Shown: positions 7,865 through 15,400 of the stretch, piece by piece
How positions within the stretch are numbered: the first letter of the stretch is position 1
How the letters are laid out: each line of letters begins with the position of its first letter
NCBI RefSeq assembly: GCF_003762835.1
Contig: NZ_RJWA01000001.1
Location: 62,001 to 126,000 of the forward strand
From: Micromonospora sp. HM5-17
GTDB lineage: Bacteria; Actinomycetota; Actinomycetes; Mycobacteriales; Micromonosporaceae
Length of the DNA stretch: 64,000 nt
Reading direction: 5' to 3'
Made by a program: the position numbers and the translations under genes
Notes under the pieces: generated by a model
What the model saw: the letters and a program-made list of their open reading frames with translations, nothing else
The model's database searches: none
What the model was told of the DNA's origin: nothing

Positions 7865-8379
7865 AAGCCGCCCGCGCCCGGCGCCTCGCGCTGTTCACTA
7901 CCGCGTGGGCGCTGGCGGTGATCGACCTCGCCCTCAAAGCCGGTGCCCGACACGCGCTCACCGAACCGGTCGACCTGCACATCCTGCAACTGAGGCTGGC
8001 GTACAACACCGGCGCGGCGTTCAGCCTCGGCGACGCGTTACCCACCGGCACCGTCCTCGCCGCCACCGGCATCATCACCGTGGCCATGGCCGCGTACGGG
8101 TGGCGCGCCGCGCCCACCGCCAACCGGGGACAGCGGCTGGCCGGCGCCGCCGTGCTCGGCGGCGCCGCCGGCAACGTCATCGACCGCGCCACCTACGGCG
8201 CGGTCACCGACTACCTCCACACTGGCTGGTGGCCCACCTTCAACCTCGCCGACGTCTTCATCGTCTGCGGCGTCGCGCTGCTCCTGCTCACCACCTGGCG
8301 GGCATCGTCACGGCCCGTACACCGGCAAGCGGAAGCGGTTTCCGAACAAGGCCAGCAACGGCCTCGGGTCGATACATGA
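7861..8379 (+). CDS. lspA: Signal peptidase II (LspA/PbrC-like)
   Basis: 172 residues, GTG start overlapping the preceding micro-ORF stop. Four hydrophobic helices and the LspA motifs: YNTGAAFSL, GNVIDRATYG (catalytic Asp in NxxDR) and FNLADVFIVCG (second catalytic Asp). It is an aspartic protease of the cytoplasmic membrane that cleaves lipoprotein signal peptides. A dedicated lspA copy between a metal ATPase and uppP mirrors the pbrA-pbrB-pbrC layout of lead-resistance operons, so a lead-stress role is likely by context. Confidence 0.92.
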   Translation: MKAARARRLALFTTAWALAVIDLALKAGARHALTEPVDLHILQLRLAYNTGAAFSLGDALPTGTVLAATGIITVAMAAYGWRAAPTANRGQRLAGAAVLGGAAGNVIDRATYGAVTDYLHTGWWPTFNLADVFIVCGVALLLLTTWRASSRPVHRQAEAVSEQGQQRPRVDT

Positions 8380-8595
8380 GGTGAGGCTCGATGGCTACCG
8401 CCGCCCTGCTGCTGTTCGCGGCCTTCGTCCCCGCCGTCGCCGTGCGCACCCGACAACACCCACTACCTGGCCCGTGTCGGCCGCTTCGTTCCCGGCATCG
8501 GCCACACCCGCGCCTGCGCCCCACACCCGGCATCCGGAACGGTTCCGGTAGGTCGGTCCCGCCACCACGTCGCATCAGTCTTGGAGCACGTCATC
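8380..8595 (+). other. 216-bp gap between lspA and uppP, possible decayed ORF
   Basis: A frame starting at 8391 (MATAALLLFAAFVPAVAV) has a GAGGTGAGG ribosome site and a hydrophobic start but turns into Arg/Pro-rich sequence within about 20 codons. It may be the remnant of a small membrane protein. I see no complete gene here. Confidence 0.3.
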
Positions 8596-9429
8596 GTGAA
8601 CATCGTCCAGGCCGTCATCCTCGGGGTCGTGGAGGGCCTCACCGAGTTCCTGCCCGTCTCCTCCACCGGGCACCTGACCATCACCGAAAAGCTGCTCGGC
8701 CTGCGTGTCGATGACGCCGGCGTCACCGCGTTCACCGCGATCATCCAGGTCGGCGCGATCGCCGCCGTGTTCGTCTACTTCCACTCCGATATCGCCCGGC
8801 TGGTCACCGGCTGGTGTCGTGGCCTGGGCACGCCTGCCGCCCGTAGCAAACAGGAGTGGCGGTTCGGCTGGTACATCATCGCCGGGTCCATCCCGATCGG
8901 GGTGGTCGGGCTCGCCGGCAAGCACCTCGTCGAAGCAGCCCGCAGCCTGTGGTTCGTCGCCGCTGCCCTGATCGGATGGAGCGCGGTGATGGCGTTCGCG
9001 GAACACCGCGCAACCCACCGCCGCGGCGAGGCCGACATGCGGCTGCCTGACGTGCTCTGGATCGGCATCGCCCAATGCGCCGCGCTCATCCCCGGCGTCT
9101 CCCGCTCCGGGGCCACCATCAGCGCCGGGCTCATGCGCGACCTCGACCGCGTCACCGCCACCCGCCTGTCGTTCTTCCTCGCCATCCCGGCCATGACCGC
9201 CGCCGGCGGCTTCGAAGCCATCGACGCCGCCAGCGCGATCAGCCACAGCGTGGGGTGGACCGCCACCACCATCGCCACGACCGTCGCGTTTGCCACCGCC
9301 TACGCCTCCATCGCCTGGCTGCTCAAGTTCGTCACCCATCACAAGATCAGCGTGTTCATCTGGTACCGCATCGGCGCGGGCGTACTACTCACCGCTGCCC
9401 TCACCAGCGGCCTGATAAGCGCCACCTGA
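8596..9429 (+). CDS. uppP: Undecaprenyl-diphosphate phosphatase (UppP/BacA, PbrB-like)
   Basis: 277 residues from a GTG at 8596 with GGAG 9 nt upstream; an upstream TTG at 8581 has no such site. The two BacA signatures are present: EGLTEFLPVSSTGH near the N-terminus and PGVSRSGATI about two thirds along, with 7-8 hydrophobic helices. The enzyme hydrolyses undecaprenyl diphosphate and releases phosphate outside the membrane. In lead-resistance operons a phosphatase of this activity (PbrB) is proposed to supply phosphate that precipitates exported Pb(II); its place after the ATPase and lspA supports that reading here. Confidence 0.93.
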   Translation: MNIVQAVILGVVEGLTEFLPVSSTGHLTITEKLLGLRVDDAGVTAFTAIIQVGAIAAVFVYFHSDIARLVTGWCRGLGTPAARSKQEWRFGWYIIAGSIPIGVVGLAGKHLVEAARSLWFVAAALIGWSAVMAFAEHRATHRRGEADMRLPDVLWIGIAQCAALIPGVSRSGATISAGLMRDLDRVTATRLSFFLAIPAMTAAGGFEAIDAASAISHSVGWTATTIATTVAFATAYASIAWLLKFVTHHKISVFIWYRIGAGVLLTAALTSGLISAT

Positions 9430-9448
9430 CCACCCATCCCAAGGACTC

Positions 9449-9581
9449 GTGCTCGCCGGCCTGGGCCTCAACGCTGCACTCGGCTGGTGGTGGGCCGACC
9501 CCGCAGTCGCTCTCGCCGTCGCCGCGCTTGGCCGCCCACTCCGGCCGCGAAGCCTGGCCGGAAGCACACCACCATCACTGA
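9449..9581 (+). pseudogene. C-terminal fragment of a CDF-type cation transporter, frameshifted
   Basis: From a GTG at 9449 the frame reads LAGLGLNAALGWWWADPAV.., the last helix of actinobacterial cation-diffusion-facilitator transporters. Near 9528 one extra base shifts the frame; the shifted frame ends AAHSGREAWPEAHHHH and stops at 9581, the typical His-tailed end of that family. All upstream parts of the transporter are missing, so this is a relic of a once longer resistance cassette. Confidence 0.65.
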
Positions 9582-9618
9582 TGCGCTTCCCGACCGGAAC
9601 TGCCCTTGGTGGTCGCCG

Positions 9619-10107
9619 TCAGTTCATGCCGACGCCGGTGAGGTCAGGAACATACAACGCGTTGAATGGCGGCCAGGGCAGGTTACGCAGCACCGTCGTG
9701 TACACGAGGAAGAAGACGCCATAACCCACCCACACCCACCAGGGAAGCCGCAGCACTGGCAACCGCCGCCCGAACGCCGTCGCAGCCGTCCACCACACCA
9801 GCCCATACAAAGCCACCGGCGCCCCGACCAGCGCCGGCAAATGGTGCTGGGCAGCCTGAAGAAGGTCACCATGCAGGGCGTACCAGACCATCCGGGTGCC
9901 ACCACAGCCCGGCCCGTCGATACCGAAGGCGGCGTGCCACGCGCATGGACCGGTCGGGTCCGCGACGCGGTCGGTGGGGTTGAACCGCAGCACGAACGCG
10001 ATCGCGCCGGCCAGCACCGCCCACACGCTCAACGAAGCGAGGCGCCGGCACCAGCCCCAGGCACCGGTGTACCGAGACGTGACGTGCGGCGCCGGGGCGG
10101 TGGTCAT
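9619..10107 (-). CDS. DUF2752 membrane protein
   Basis: 162 residues with three or four hydrophobic helices and the DUF2752 core: DPTGPC, then GPGCGGTRMVWYALHGDLLQA. Function of the family is unknown; it is an integral membrane protein with two conserved Cys. It is last in a minus-strand group with the PepSY-like and SHOCT proteins, 65 bp after the former. A close paralogue lies at 42471-42938 in the copper island and shares the block RVADPTGPC..GTRMVWY almost unchanged. Confidence 0.8.
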   Translation of the reverse strand: MTTAPAPHVTSRYTGAWGWCRRLASLSVWAVLAGAIAFVLRFNPTDRVADPTGPCAWHAAFGIDGPGCGGTRMVWYALHGDLLQAAQHHLPALVGAPVALYGLVWWTAATAFGRRLPVLRLPWWVWVGYGVFFLVYTTVLRNLPWPPFNALYVPDLTGVGMN

Positions 10108-10172
10108 CGCTCACTCTCCAAAGGTTCGTAGCCACCACCCCGTACGCCAGGCCCGGCCGAGCGGGGATACGG

Positions 10173-10850
10173 TCAGCTGTGGCGGGGCTCCTGCATCCGC
10201 AGGAACGTACCGTGCCAGGTGTGATACCACACCGCACCGTTGTAGGCGTTGACCGACATCATGCCGACGACCTGGTCGCCGCGCAGGGTGTGGAAGGTGT
10301 AGTAGCCGGGGAACGCGACAGGGTCCGCGGCCTTTAGACCTGCGCGGTTCTGCTTCAGCCACCGGTCGGCGACGACCTGCGCCCGCTCCGCACTGACCGC
10401 GGGTGCGGCCTGCTGCTGGCGGTCGGGCATCATCCCGTAGCTGGTGTTCCACATCATCGCCGGCCCGTGCTCCAACTGCACCGCGCCGCTGGCCGGGTCA
10501 ACGAGAACCTCGGTGGCGCCCTCGCCAGACGGGTCGAGCAGCACCGCGTAGAAGCCGTTGCTGAACTGCATCACCTCACCCACACGCAGCCCCCGCCCCC
10601 AGCCGTCGGCGAACCGCTGCGCCGCCCGCCGGGCACCGTTCATGTCGCGTACCGGCCTTGCCCCCGACGCGCCAGGCATCATCCCGCCAGGACCCATCGG
10701 CATGTGGTAGCCGCCCGCCCGGCCCGGCGGCACCGTCGTACTGCCGGTCCCGGCGGCGGCGAACGCCCACGTAACCGACGAGAGGAGCGCGATCACCGCG
10801 AGCACCAACACGATCAGCGGCACCCGCCGGCCACCGGACCCGCGATTCAT
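10173..10850 (-). CDS. Membrane-anchored Met/His-rich protein with PepSY-like region
   Basis: 225 residues. One N-terminal hydrophobic helix (VPLIVLVLAVIALLSSVTWAF) acts as signal or anchor, followed by a Gly/Met/His stretch (YHMPMGPGGMMPG) that could bind Cu or another soft metal. The rest has two repeated alpha/beta segments (RRAAQRFADGWGRGLRVGEV.., RAQVVADRWLKQNRAG..) typical of PepSY-like extracytoplasmic domains. Its ATG overlaps the stop of the SHOCT gene (ATGA). Role unknown; metal handling outside the membrane is inferred. Confidence 0.6.
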   Translation of the reverse strand: MNRGSGGRRVPLIVLVLAVIALLSSVTWAFAAAGTGSTTVPPGRAGGYHMPMGPGGMMPGASGARPVRDMNGARRAAQRFADGWGRGLRVGEVMQFSNGFYAVLLDPSGEGATEVLVDPASGAVQLEHGPAMMWNTSYGMMPDRQQQAAPAVSAERAQVVADRWLKQNRAGLKAADPVAFPGYYTFHTLRGDQVVGMMSVNAYNGAVWYHTWHGTFLRMQEPRHS

Positions 10851-11110
10851 CTCGGCCCCCGCGCCTCCTGGGTCAGGGTCGCCCGCGCCTGCCGGTAGGC
10901 ATCAGCATCCATCTCTCCGCGGGCGAACCGCTGGTCGAGGACATCCAACGCGCTGTCTCCGCGTTGCCGGCGTAACCATCGCTCACCCCGCTCGCCGGTC
11001 AACCGCCACACCGCCCACACGATCAGGGCGATCAGCGCGATCCAAAACAGGGTCATCAGTAGCCAACCGGCACCCATACCCCACATGCCCCAGCCACATC
11101 CGGGCATCAT
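10847..11110 (-). CDS. Small membrane protein with SHOCT domain
   Basis: 87 residues from the first of two ATGs (11110), with GGGGAGGG 6 nt upstream. It starts MMPGCGWGMWGMGAGWLLM, Met- and Trp-rich, then one membrane helix (LFWIALIALIVWAVW) and a C-terminal SHOCT motif (ALDVLDQRFARGEMDADAYRQ). SHOCT segments are common oligomerisation tails of small membrane proteins. It heads the minus-strand operon with the PepSY-like and DUF2752 genes. Confidence 0.75.
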   Translation of the reverse strand: MMPGCGWGMWGMGAGWLLMTLFWIALIALIVWAVWRLTGERGERWLRRQRGDSALDVLDQRFARGEMDADAYRQARATLTQEARGPR

Positions 11111-11303
11111 GACGAACCCTCCCCTCAGGCGTGGCCACCCTGGGCGAAGTATCCAAAGCCCCTGGGTGACCTCGGGTTCTCCCATCCATCATCACGCCAC
11201 GCTCGACCCGGCCGCCGGTGATGTAGCCACCAGGGGACGCCACCGGACACGACCGAACAGGCCGTACGCCTAATTTCGGACCAACTGCGTATCAGCCCAG
11301 CAC

Positions 11304-11972
11304 CTACGTGGTCGAAGCGGCGGGCAGCTGGTGCCGTGCCCGGCCAGTGGCGCGCAACTCGCGCAGGTCGGGGATGTGGTTGTACAGGGTGCCGGGGCTG
11401 ACACCGAGCAGTCGGGCGATGGCGGTGATGCTGGCCTCGGGGTTGGGCAGCATGTCGCGGGCCGCGCGGATGACCTCGGGTGTGACGACGGTGGGGCGTC
11501 CGCCGACGCGGCCGCGGGCGCGGGCAGCGGCCAGACCCTCACGGGTGCCGGAGACGATGAGCTCGCGGATGAACTCGGCCAGGGCGGCGAACACGTGGAA
11601 CACCAACCTGCCGCCGGGGGTGGTGGTGTCGAGGTTCTCGTGCAGCGAGGTGAACCCGACGCCACGGGTGCGTAGGTCGGCGACCGTGTTGATCAGATCC
11701 TGAAGCGACCGGGAGAGCCGGTCCAGCGCCGGGACCACGAGGGTGTCACCGGCCTGCATGAACTCCAGGCACGCCGCGAGCTCGGGTCGGTCGGTGTCCC
11801 GGCCTGACTGCTTCTCGGCGAAGATCCGCCGACAGCCCGCAGCGCGCAGAGCGTCGATCTGACGTTCGAGGTTCTGCCCGTCGGTGGAGACGCGGGCGTA
11901 CCCGATTCGGATATCGGTCGCCACCGCCGGCGAGGGGGCGAGCAGTTCGGACGGTTCCAGCGTGGCGGTCAC
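11304..11972 (-). CDS. Serine resolvase (TniR/Tn3-type)
   Basis: About 222 residues from a GTG at 11972; an alternative GTG at 11924 would give 206. The catalytic domain has GYARVSTDGQ with the nucleophilic Ser, and VPALDRLSRSLQDL with the active-site Arg. The C-terminal helix-turn-helix is ITAIARLLGVSPGTLYNHIPDL. It resolves cointegrates at a res site; a 28-bp near-palindrome at 12079-12106 and repeats at 12006-12031, all just upstream of this gene, are the likely res. It is divergent from the transposase gene, as in Tn552-like elements. Confidence 0.9.
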   Translation of the reverse strand: MTATLEPSELLAPSPAVATDIRIGYARVSTDGQNLERQIDALRAAGCRRIFAEKQSGRDTDRPELAACLEFMQAGDTLVVPALDRLSRSLQDLINTVADLRTRGVGFTSLHENLDTTTPGGRLVFHVFAALAEFIRELIVSGTREGLAAARARGRVGGRPTVVTPEVIRAARDMLPNPEASITAIARLLGVSPGTLYNHIPDLRELRATGRARHQLPAASTT

Positions 11973-12005
11973 GGCCGTGATGTTCTCAGAAAACGGCCCC
12001 AGTGT

Positions 12006-12106
12006 GGTTGTTGAACACACCGGTTGTTGAAGGAGTTTTTGAAGCCGATCCGGTTGCCGTCGAGGTTCGCCAGGGTGGCCTTCAAGAAACGATCGTTTGT
12101 TGAAGG
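12006..12106. repeat. Probable res site of the transposon
   Basis: A 28-bp near-perfect palindrome at 12079-12106: arms CCTTCAA/TTGAAGG outside and AAACGATCGTTT at the centre, with only one symmetric position mismatched. Twenty-eight bp is the classical length of resolvase subsite I. Two copies of GGTTGTTGAA (12006-12015, 12022-12031) lie between it and the resolvase gene and may be accessory subsites. Confidence 0.65.
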
Positions 12107-13635
12107 CCGGCCGTGAGGTGCGCCGCCCGGCGTGGGTTGTCGTTGATCCAGGCGTGGCCCTCCGCCCACCCGCCGAAGGTTTGGCTGACCTGACCGAGGC
12201 GCAGCGCGATGAAGCGCTGCGCCGGTGGCGCGTGCTGCGGCCGGTCGTCGAGGACGGCGTACCGCTGACCGCCGCCGCAACGACCGCGGGGGTGCCGGAA
12301 CGTACGGCCCGGCGGTGGCTCGCCCGGTACCGGGCCGCGGGCTTGGTCGGGCTGGCTTGCCCGATCCGGGCTGATCGTGGTCGGCGGCGGCTGCCGGCCG
12401 ACCTTGCCGCTTTGGTTGAGGGTCTGGCGTTGCGCCGGCCGGCGCCATCCGTCGCACATGTGCACCGCCAGGTCGTCGACGTCGCGCAACGGCACGGCTG
12501 GCCGGTGCCGTCGTACGCCACGGTGTACGCGATCGTCCGCGGAATCGACCCAGCGCTGGTCACGCTCGCTCACGACGGAGTCAAGCGGTACCGGGAGGTG
12601 TTCGACCTGGTGTACCGGCGGGAGGCGACCGGCCCGAATGAGGTGTGGCAGGCCGACCACACCCACCTGGATCTGTGGGTGGTCACGCCGTCCGGGAAGC
12701 CGGCCCGGCCGTGGCTGACGCTCATCGAGGACGACTACTCCCGTGCGGTGTGCGGGTACGCGGTCAACCTCGGAGCACCTTCGGCGTTGCAGACCGCGCT
12801 CGCGCTGCGGCAGGCGATCTGGCGTAAGACCGAACCGGGCTGGCACGTGTGCGGCATCCCCGCCGTCTTCTACACCGACCACGGTTCGGACTTCACCTCT
12901 CGGCACTTGGAGCAGGTCGCGGCCGATCTGAAGATCCGGCTGGTCTTCTCATTGCCCGGTCAGCCACGCGGCCGCGGGAAGATCGAACGCGCGATCAAAA
13001 CCGTCCAGCAGATGTGCCTACCCACGCTTCCCGGCTACGCGCCACGCGGCACCAAAGACCGCGCCGGGCAAGCTCGGCTGTCGCTGGCCGAGCTGGACGC
13101 GGCGATCGGCACCTTCCTGATCGAGGTGTACCAGCAGCGGGTGCACTCCGAGACCCGGCAGCCACCGCAAGCACGGTGGGAGGCCGGCGGGTTCCTTCCG
13201 CACATGCCCGAGTCGGCCGAACAGCTTGATCTGTTGCTGCTCACCGTTGCCAAGCCTCGGAAGGTCCACCCGGACGGGGTGCACTTCCAGGGCCTGCGCT
13301 ACCTCGACACGACGACGCTGGCCGCGTACGTGGGTGAGCCGGTCGTCATCCGCTACGACCCGCGCGACCTCGCCGAGATCCGCGTCTACCACCGCGACCG
13401 GTACCTGTGCCGGGCCGTTTGCCCAGACCTGGCCGACCGGACCGTCAGCCTCAAGGAACTCACCGCGGCCCGCAACGCCCGCCGCCGCGACCTGGCCCAC
13501 CAGCTGAAGGACCGCGCGTCGGTGGTCGATCGGCTCGTCGCGGTGCACCAGCCCGCGCCCGCACCGGTTCCACCGGCCGATCCCGCACCCGAGCCACCGG
13601 CCGGACCACGGCTCAAGCGGTACCGGGAGGAGTAG
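12097..13635 (+). CDS. tniA: TniA-like DDE transposase (rve/Mu-type)
   Basis: 512 residues from a TTG at 12097; the exact start is uncertain because the res palindrome overlaps it. An N-terminal helix-turn-helix (LTAAATTAGVPERTARRWLARY) precedes an integrase core with the DDE triad: D in WQADHTHLDLWV, D in FYTDHGSDFTS and E in GRGKIERAIKT. The C-terminus has a Mu-type beta-barrel region (HFQGLRYLDTTTLAAYVGEPV) and a Pro-rich tail. It cuts and joins the transposon ends; the ATPase partner follows after 3 nt. Confidence 0.92.
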   Translation: MLKAGREVRRPAWVVVDPGVALRPPAEGLADLTEAQRDEALRRWRVLRPVVEDGVPLTAAATTAGVPERTARRWLARYRAAGLVGLACPIRADRGRRRLPADLAALVEGLALRRPAPSVAHVHRQVVDVAQRHGWPVPSYATVYAIVRGIDPALVTLAHDGVKRYREVFDLVYRREATGPNEVWQADHTHLDLWVVTPSGKPARPWLTLIEDDYSRAVCGYAVNLGAPSALQTALALRQAIWRKTEPGWHVCGIPAVFYTDHGSDFTSRHLEQVAADLKIRLVFSLPGQPRGRGKIERAIKTVQQMCLPTLPGYAPRGTKDRAGQARLSLAELDAAIGTFLIEVYQQRVHSETRQPPQARWEAGGFLPHMPESAEQLDLLLLTVAKPRKVHPDGVHFQGLRYLDTTTLAAYVGEPVVIRYDPRDLAEIRVYHRDRYLCRAVCPDLADRTVSLKELTAARNARRRDLAHQLKDRASVVDRLVAVHQPAPAPVPPADPAPEPPAGPRLKRYREE

Positions 13636-13638
13636 GCC

Positions 13639-14526
13639 GTGGACACAGACGAAGACGATGAACGGCGCCGACGACAGGAGGCAGCCCTCGATGACCCCGT
13701 CACCGAGGACGAGCCGCTACCCCCGGCATGCCGGCCGGAGATCACGCCGTTCGTGGTCACCAAGGAACACCGAAGGTTCGTCGAATTCTGCGACGCGGTA
13801 CGTCGCCACGCCTACATCGGCATGTGCTACGGCCCGCCTGGCGTCGGCAAAACCGAATCCGGACGCCAGTACGCGGCCTGGGACGTCGTCGGTCACTACC
13901 TCGACCACGACCGGTACTGGCACACCAAGATCCCACCGCCCGAACTGCTGGACCGACGCACCGTCGTCTACACCCCCGGCGTCACCACAACCCCCAAAGT
14001 GGTCGGCGAACACGTCCGCGACCTCACCAACGCGCTGAGCCTGTCCGTGCAGCACCACACCGAACCCGACGCCGATGTACGCCACGACCAGCCGCAGTAC
14101 GCCGAGCTGGTCATCGTCGACGAAGCCGACCGGCTCAAGACCACCGCCCTGGAAGTGCTCCGCGACTTCTACGACCGCACCCGCGTCGGCGTGGTCCTCA
14201 TCGGCATGCCAGGCATCGAAAAGCGCCTCGCCCGCTACCCGCAGCTGTACTCCCGCGTCGGCTTCGTCCACCACTACCGCACCATGTCCGCCGACGAGCA
14301 AGCGTTCGTCCTCAACAAACACTGGCCCGAGCTGGGCCTGACCGACCCCGACGACTTCACCACCACCGAAGCCCTCGCCGCCATCACCCGCATCACCAGC
14401 GGCAACTTCCGCCTTACCTACCGGCTCGTCGCGCAGATCCAGCGCATCCTCGACATCAACCAGCTCAACACCGTGACCAAAGAAGTCGTCGACACCGCCC
14501 GCGAATCCCTGGTCATCGGCACCTAG
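13639..14526 (+). CDS. tniB: TniB/TnsC-like AAA ATPase
   Basis: 295 residues from a GTG 3 nt after the transposase stop. Walker A is GPPGVGKTESG (about residues 62-72), Walker B is LVIVDEADRL (about 155), followed by sensor-type IGMPGIEKRL. This matches the target-selection ATPases TniB/TnsC/IstB that regulate DDE transposases. It is the last gene before the right end, with 63 bp between its stop and the transposon tip, mostly end repeats. Confidence 0.92.
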   Translation: MDTDEDDERRRRQEAALDDPVTEDEPLPPACRPEITPFVVTKEHRRFVEFCDAVRRHAYIGMCYGPPGVGKTESGRQYAAWDVVGHYLDHDRYWHTKIPPPELLDRRTVVYTPGVTTTPKVVGEHVRDLTNALSLSVQHHTEPDADVRHDQPQYAELVIVDEADRLKTTALEVLRDFYDRTRVGVVLIGMPGIEKRLARYPQLYSRVGFVHHYRTMSADEQAFVLNKHWPELGLTDPDDFTTTEALAAITRITSGNFRLTYRLVAQIQRILDINQLNTVTKEVVDTARESLVIGT

Positions 14527-14542
14527 CCCTGCGAGCGGTACG

Positions 14543-14589
14543 GCCATCTACCGGCGAAGATCTCCGGCCATCAAGCCCTGAAGGTCACA
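14543..14589. repeat. Transposon right end: two transposase-binding repeats
   Basis: Outer repeat 14567-14589 (reads TGTGACCTTCAGGGCTTGATGGC on the minus strand in two halves of 12 and 11 bases) and inner repeat 14543-14559 (CTTCGCCGGTAGATGGC). They share the same core as the left-end repeats and point inward oppositely. Confidence 0.75.
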
Positions 14590-15393
14590 TCATCGGCAGG
14601 TCATCAACGCGATCTGCTGGGTGAAACGCACCGGCTCGCCGTGGCGGGACCTGCCCGAACGGTACGGGTCATGGAAGACCGCTCACGGGCGGTTCAGCCG
14701 GTGGGCGGCGGACGGGACGTGGGCCCGGTTGAAGGCCCACGTCATCGCTCTCGCCGAACTCGATGACGGCATCGACTGGAACGCCCAGGTCGACGCCACC
14801 ATCGTGCGGACCCACCAGCACGCCGCCGGTGCCCGTAAAGGGGGCTGACCCGCGAGCAGTCACGGGCAGCACAGGCCATCGGCCGCTCCCGGGGTGGTCT
14901 CACCACGAAGATCCACACTCTGGCCGACGGGCGTGGCCGTTCCCTGGCCACCCGGATCACCCCTGGTCAGGCAGCCGACACCCGCCAGTTGATCCCCCTG
15001 CTGGAGCAGATCCGGGTGCCCCGCCCCGGCGGTGTGGGCCGCCCGCGTAAGCGGCCCGACTCGCTCACCGGCGACAAGGCGTACTCCTCTCGCGCGAACC
15101 GGACCGCACTGCGGGACAACGGCATCACCACGGTCATCCCCGAGCCCAACGACCAGATCGCCAACCGGAAGCGGCGGGGACGACGTGGCGGCCGGCCACC
15201 GACGTTCGACCCGGTCGCCTACCGGCGCCGCAACCAGGTCGAACGTGGCTTCAGCCGGCGCAAACACTGGCGAGGACTCGCCACCCGCTACGACAAACTC
15301 GCCGCCAACTTCCAGGCCACCCTCGACCTGGTCGAAACCCTCGACTGGCTACGCGCCGTCCCCGACAACCAAGATCCGCGAGACAGAACCTAG
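14590..15393 (+). pseudogene. IS5-family transposase, C-terminal fragment with -1 frameshift site
   Basis: Continues the fragment at 3123-3219: QVINAICWVKRTGSPWRDLP.., with first DDE Asp in QVDATIVRTHQH. The first frame stops at 14848 after GARKGG. A -1 slip at AAAGGGGGC (14837-14845) rejoins LTREQSRAAQAIGRSRGG.., and the second frame carries GDKAYSS, then RRRNQVERGFSRRKHWRG, ending at 15393. Two-frame organisation with a slippery run is usual for part of the IS5 family, so this frameshift may be programmed and not decay. The TAG stop is completed by the CTAG duplication. Confidence 0.88.
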
Positions 15394-15400
15394 TCGCTAG

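Larger units (their letters stand above)
3220..14589. mobile_element. Tn552/Tn5053-like transposon carrying Cd/Pb resistance (11.37 kb)
   Basis: Ends TGTGAC (3220) and GTCACA (14589) are inverted copies; the terminal 23 bp align with about five mismatches. The 8-bp sequence TCATCGGC flanks both ends (3212-3219 and 14590-14597), and removing the element restores the IS5 transposase reading frame. It encodes a DDE transposase (12097), an AAA ATPase (13639) and a serine resolvase (11304, minus strand), the Tn552 gene set; no TniQ was found. Cargo in order: ligase and methyltransferase (minus), cmtR-ATPase-lspA-uppP-CDF fragment (plus), DUF2752-PepSY-like-SHOCT (minus). An 8-bp duplication is longer than the 5-6 bp usual for these families. 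Confidence 0.9.
3081..15389 (+). mobile_element. IS5-family insertion sequence split by a nested transposon
   Basis: Terminal inverted repeats GTTCTGTC..GCGGATC at 3081 and its complement ending at 15389 match over about 17 bp with two mismatches. Both ends are flanked by CTAG (3077-3080 and 15390-15393), a target-site duplication. The element is about 0.94 kb without the 11.37-kb insertion at 3220-14589. Its transposase is encoded by the outer arms only (3123-3219 and 14590-15393). It sits at the truncated 3' end of the M28 peptidase gene. Confidence 0.88.
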
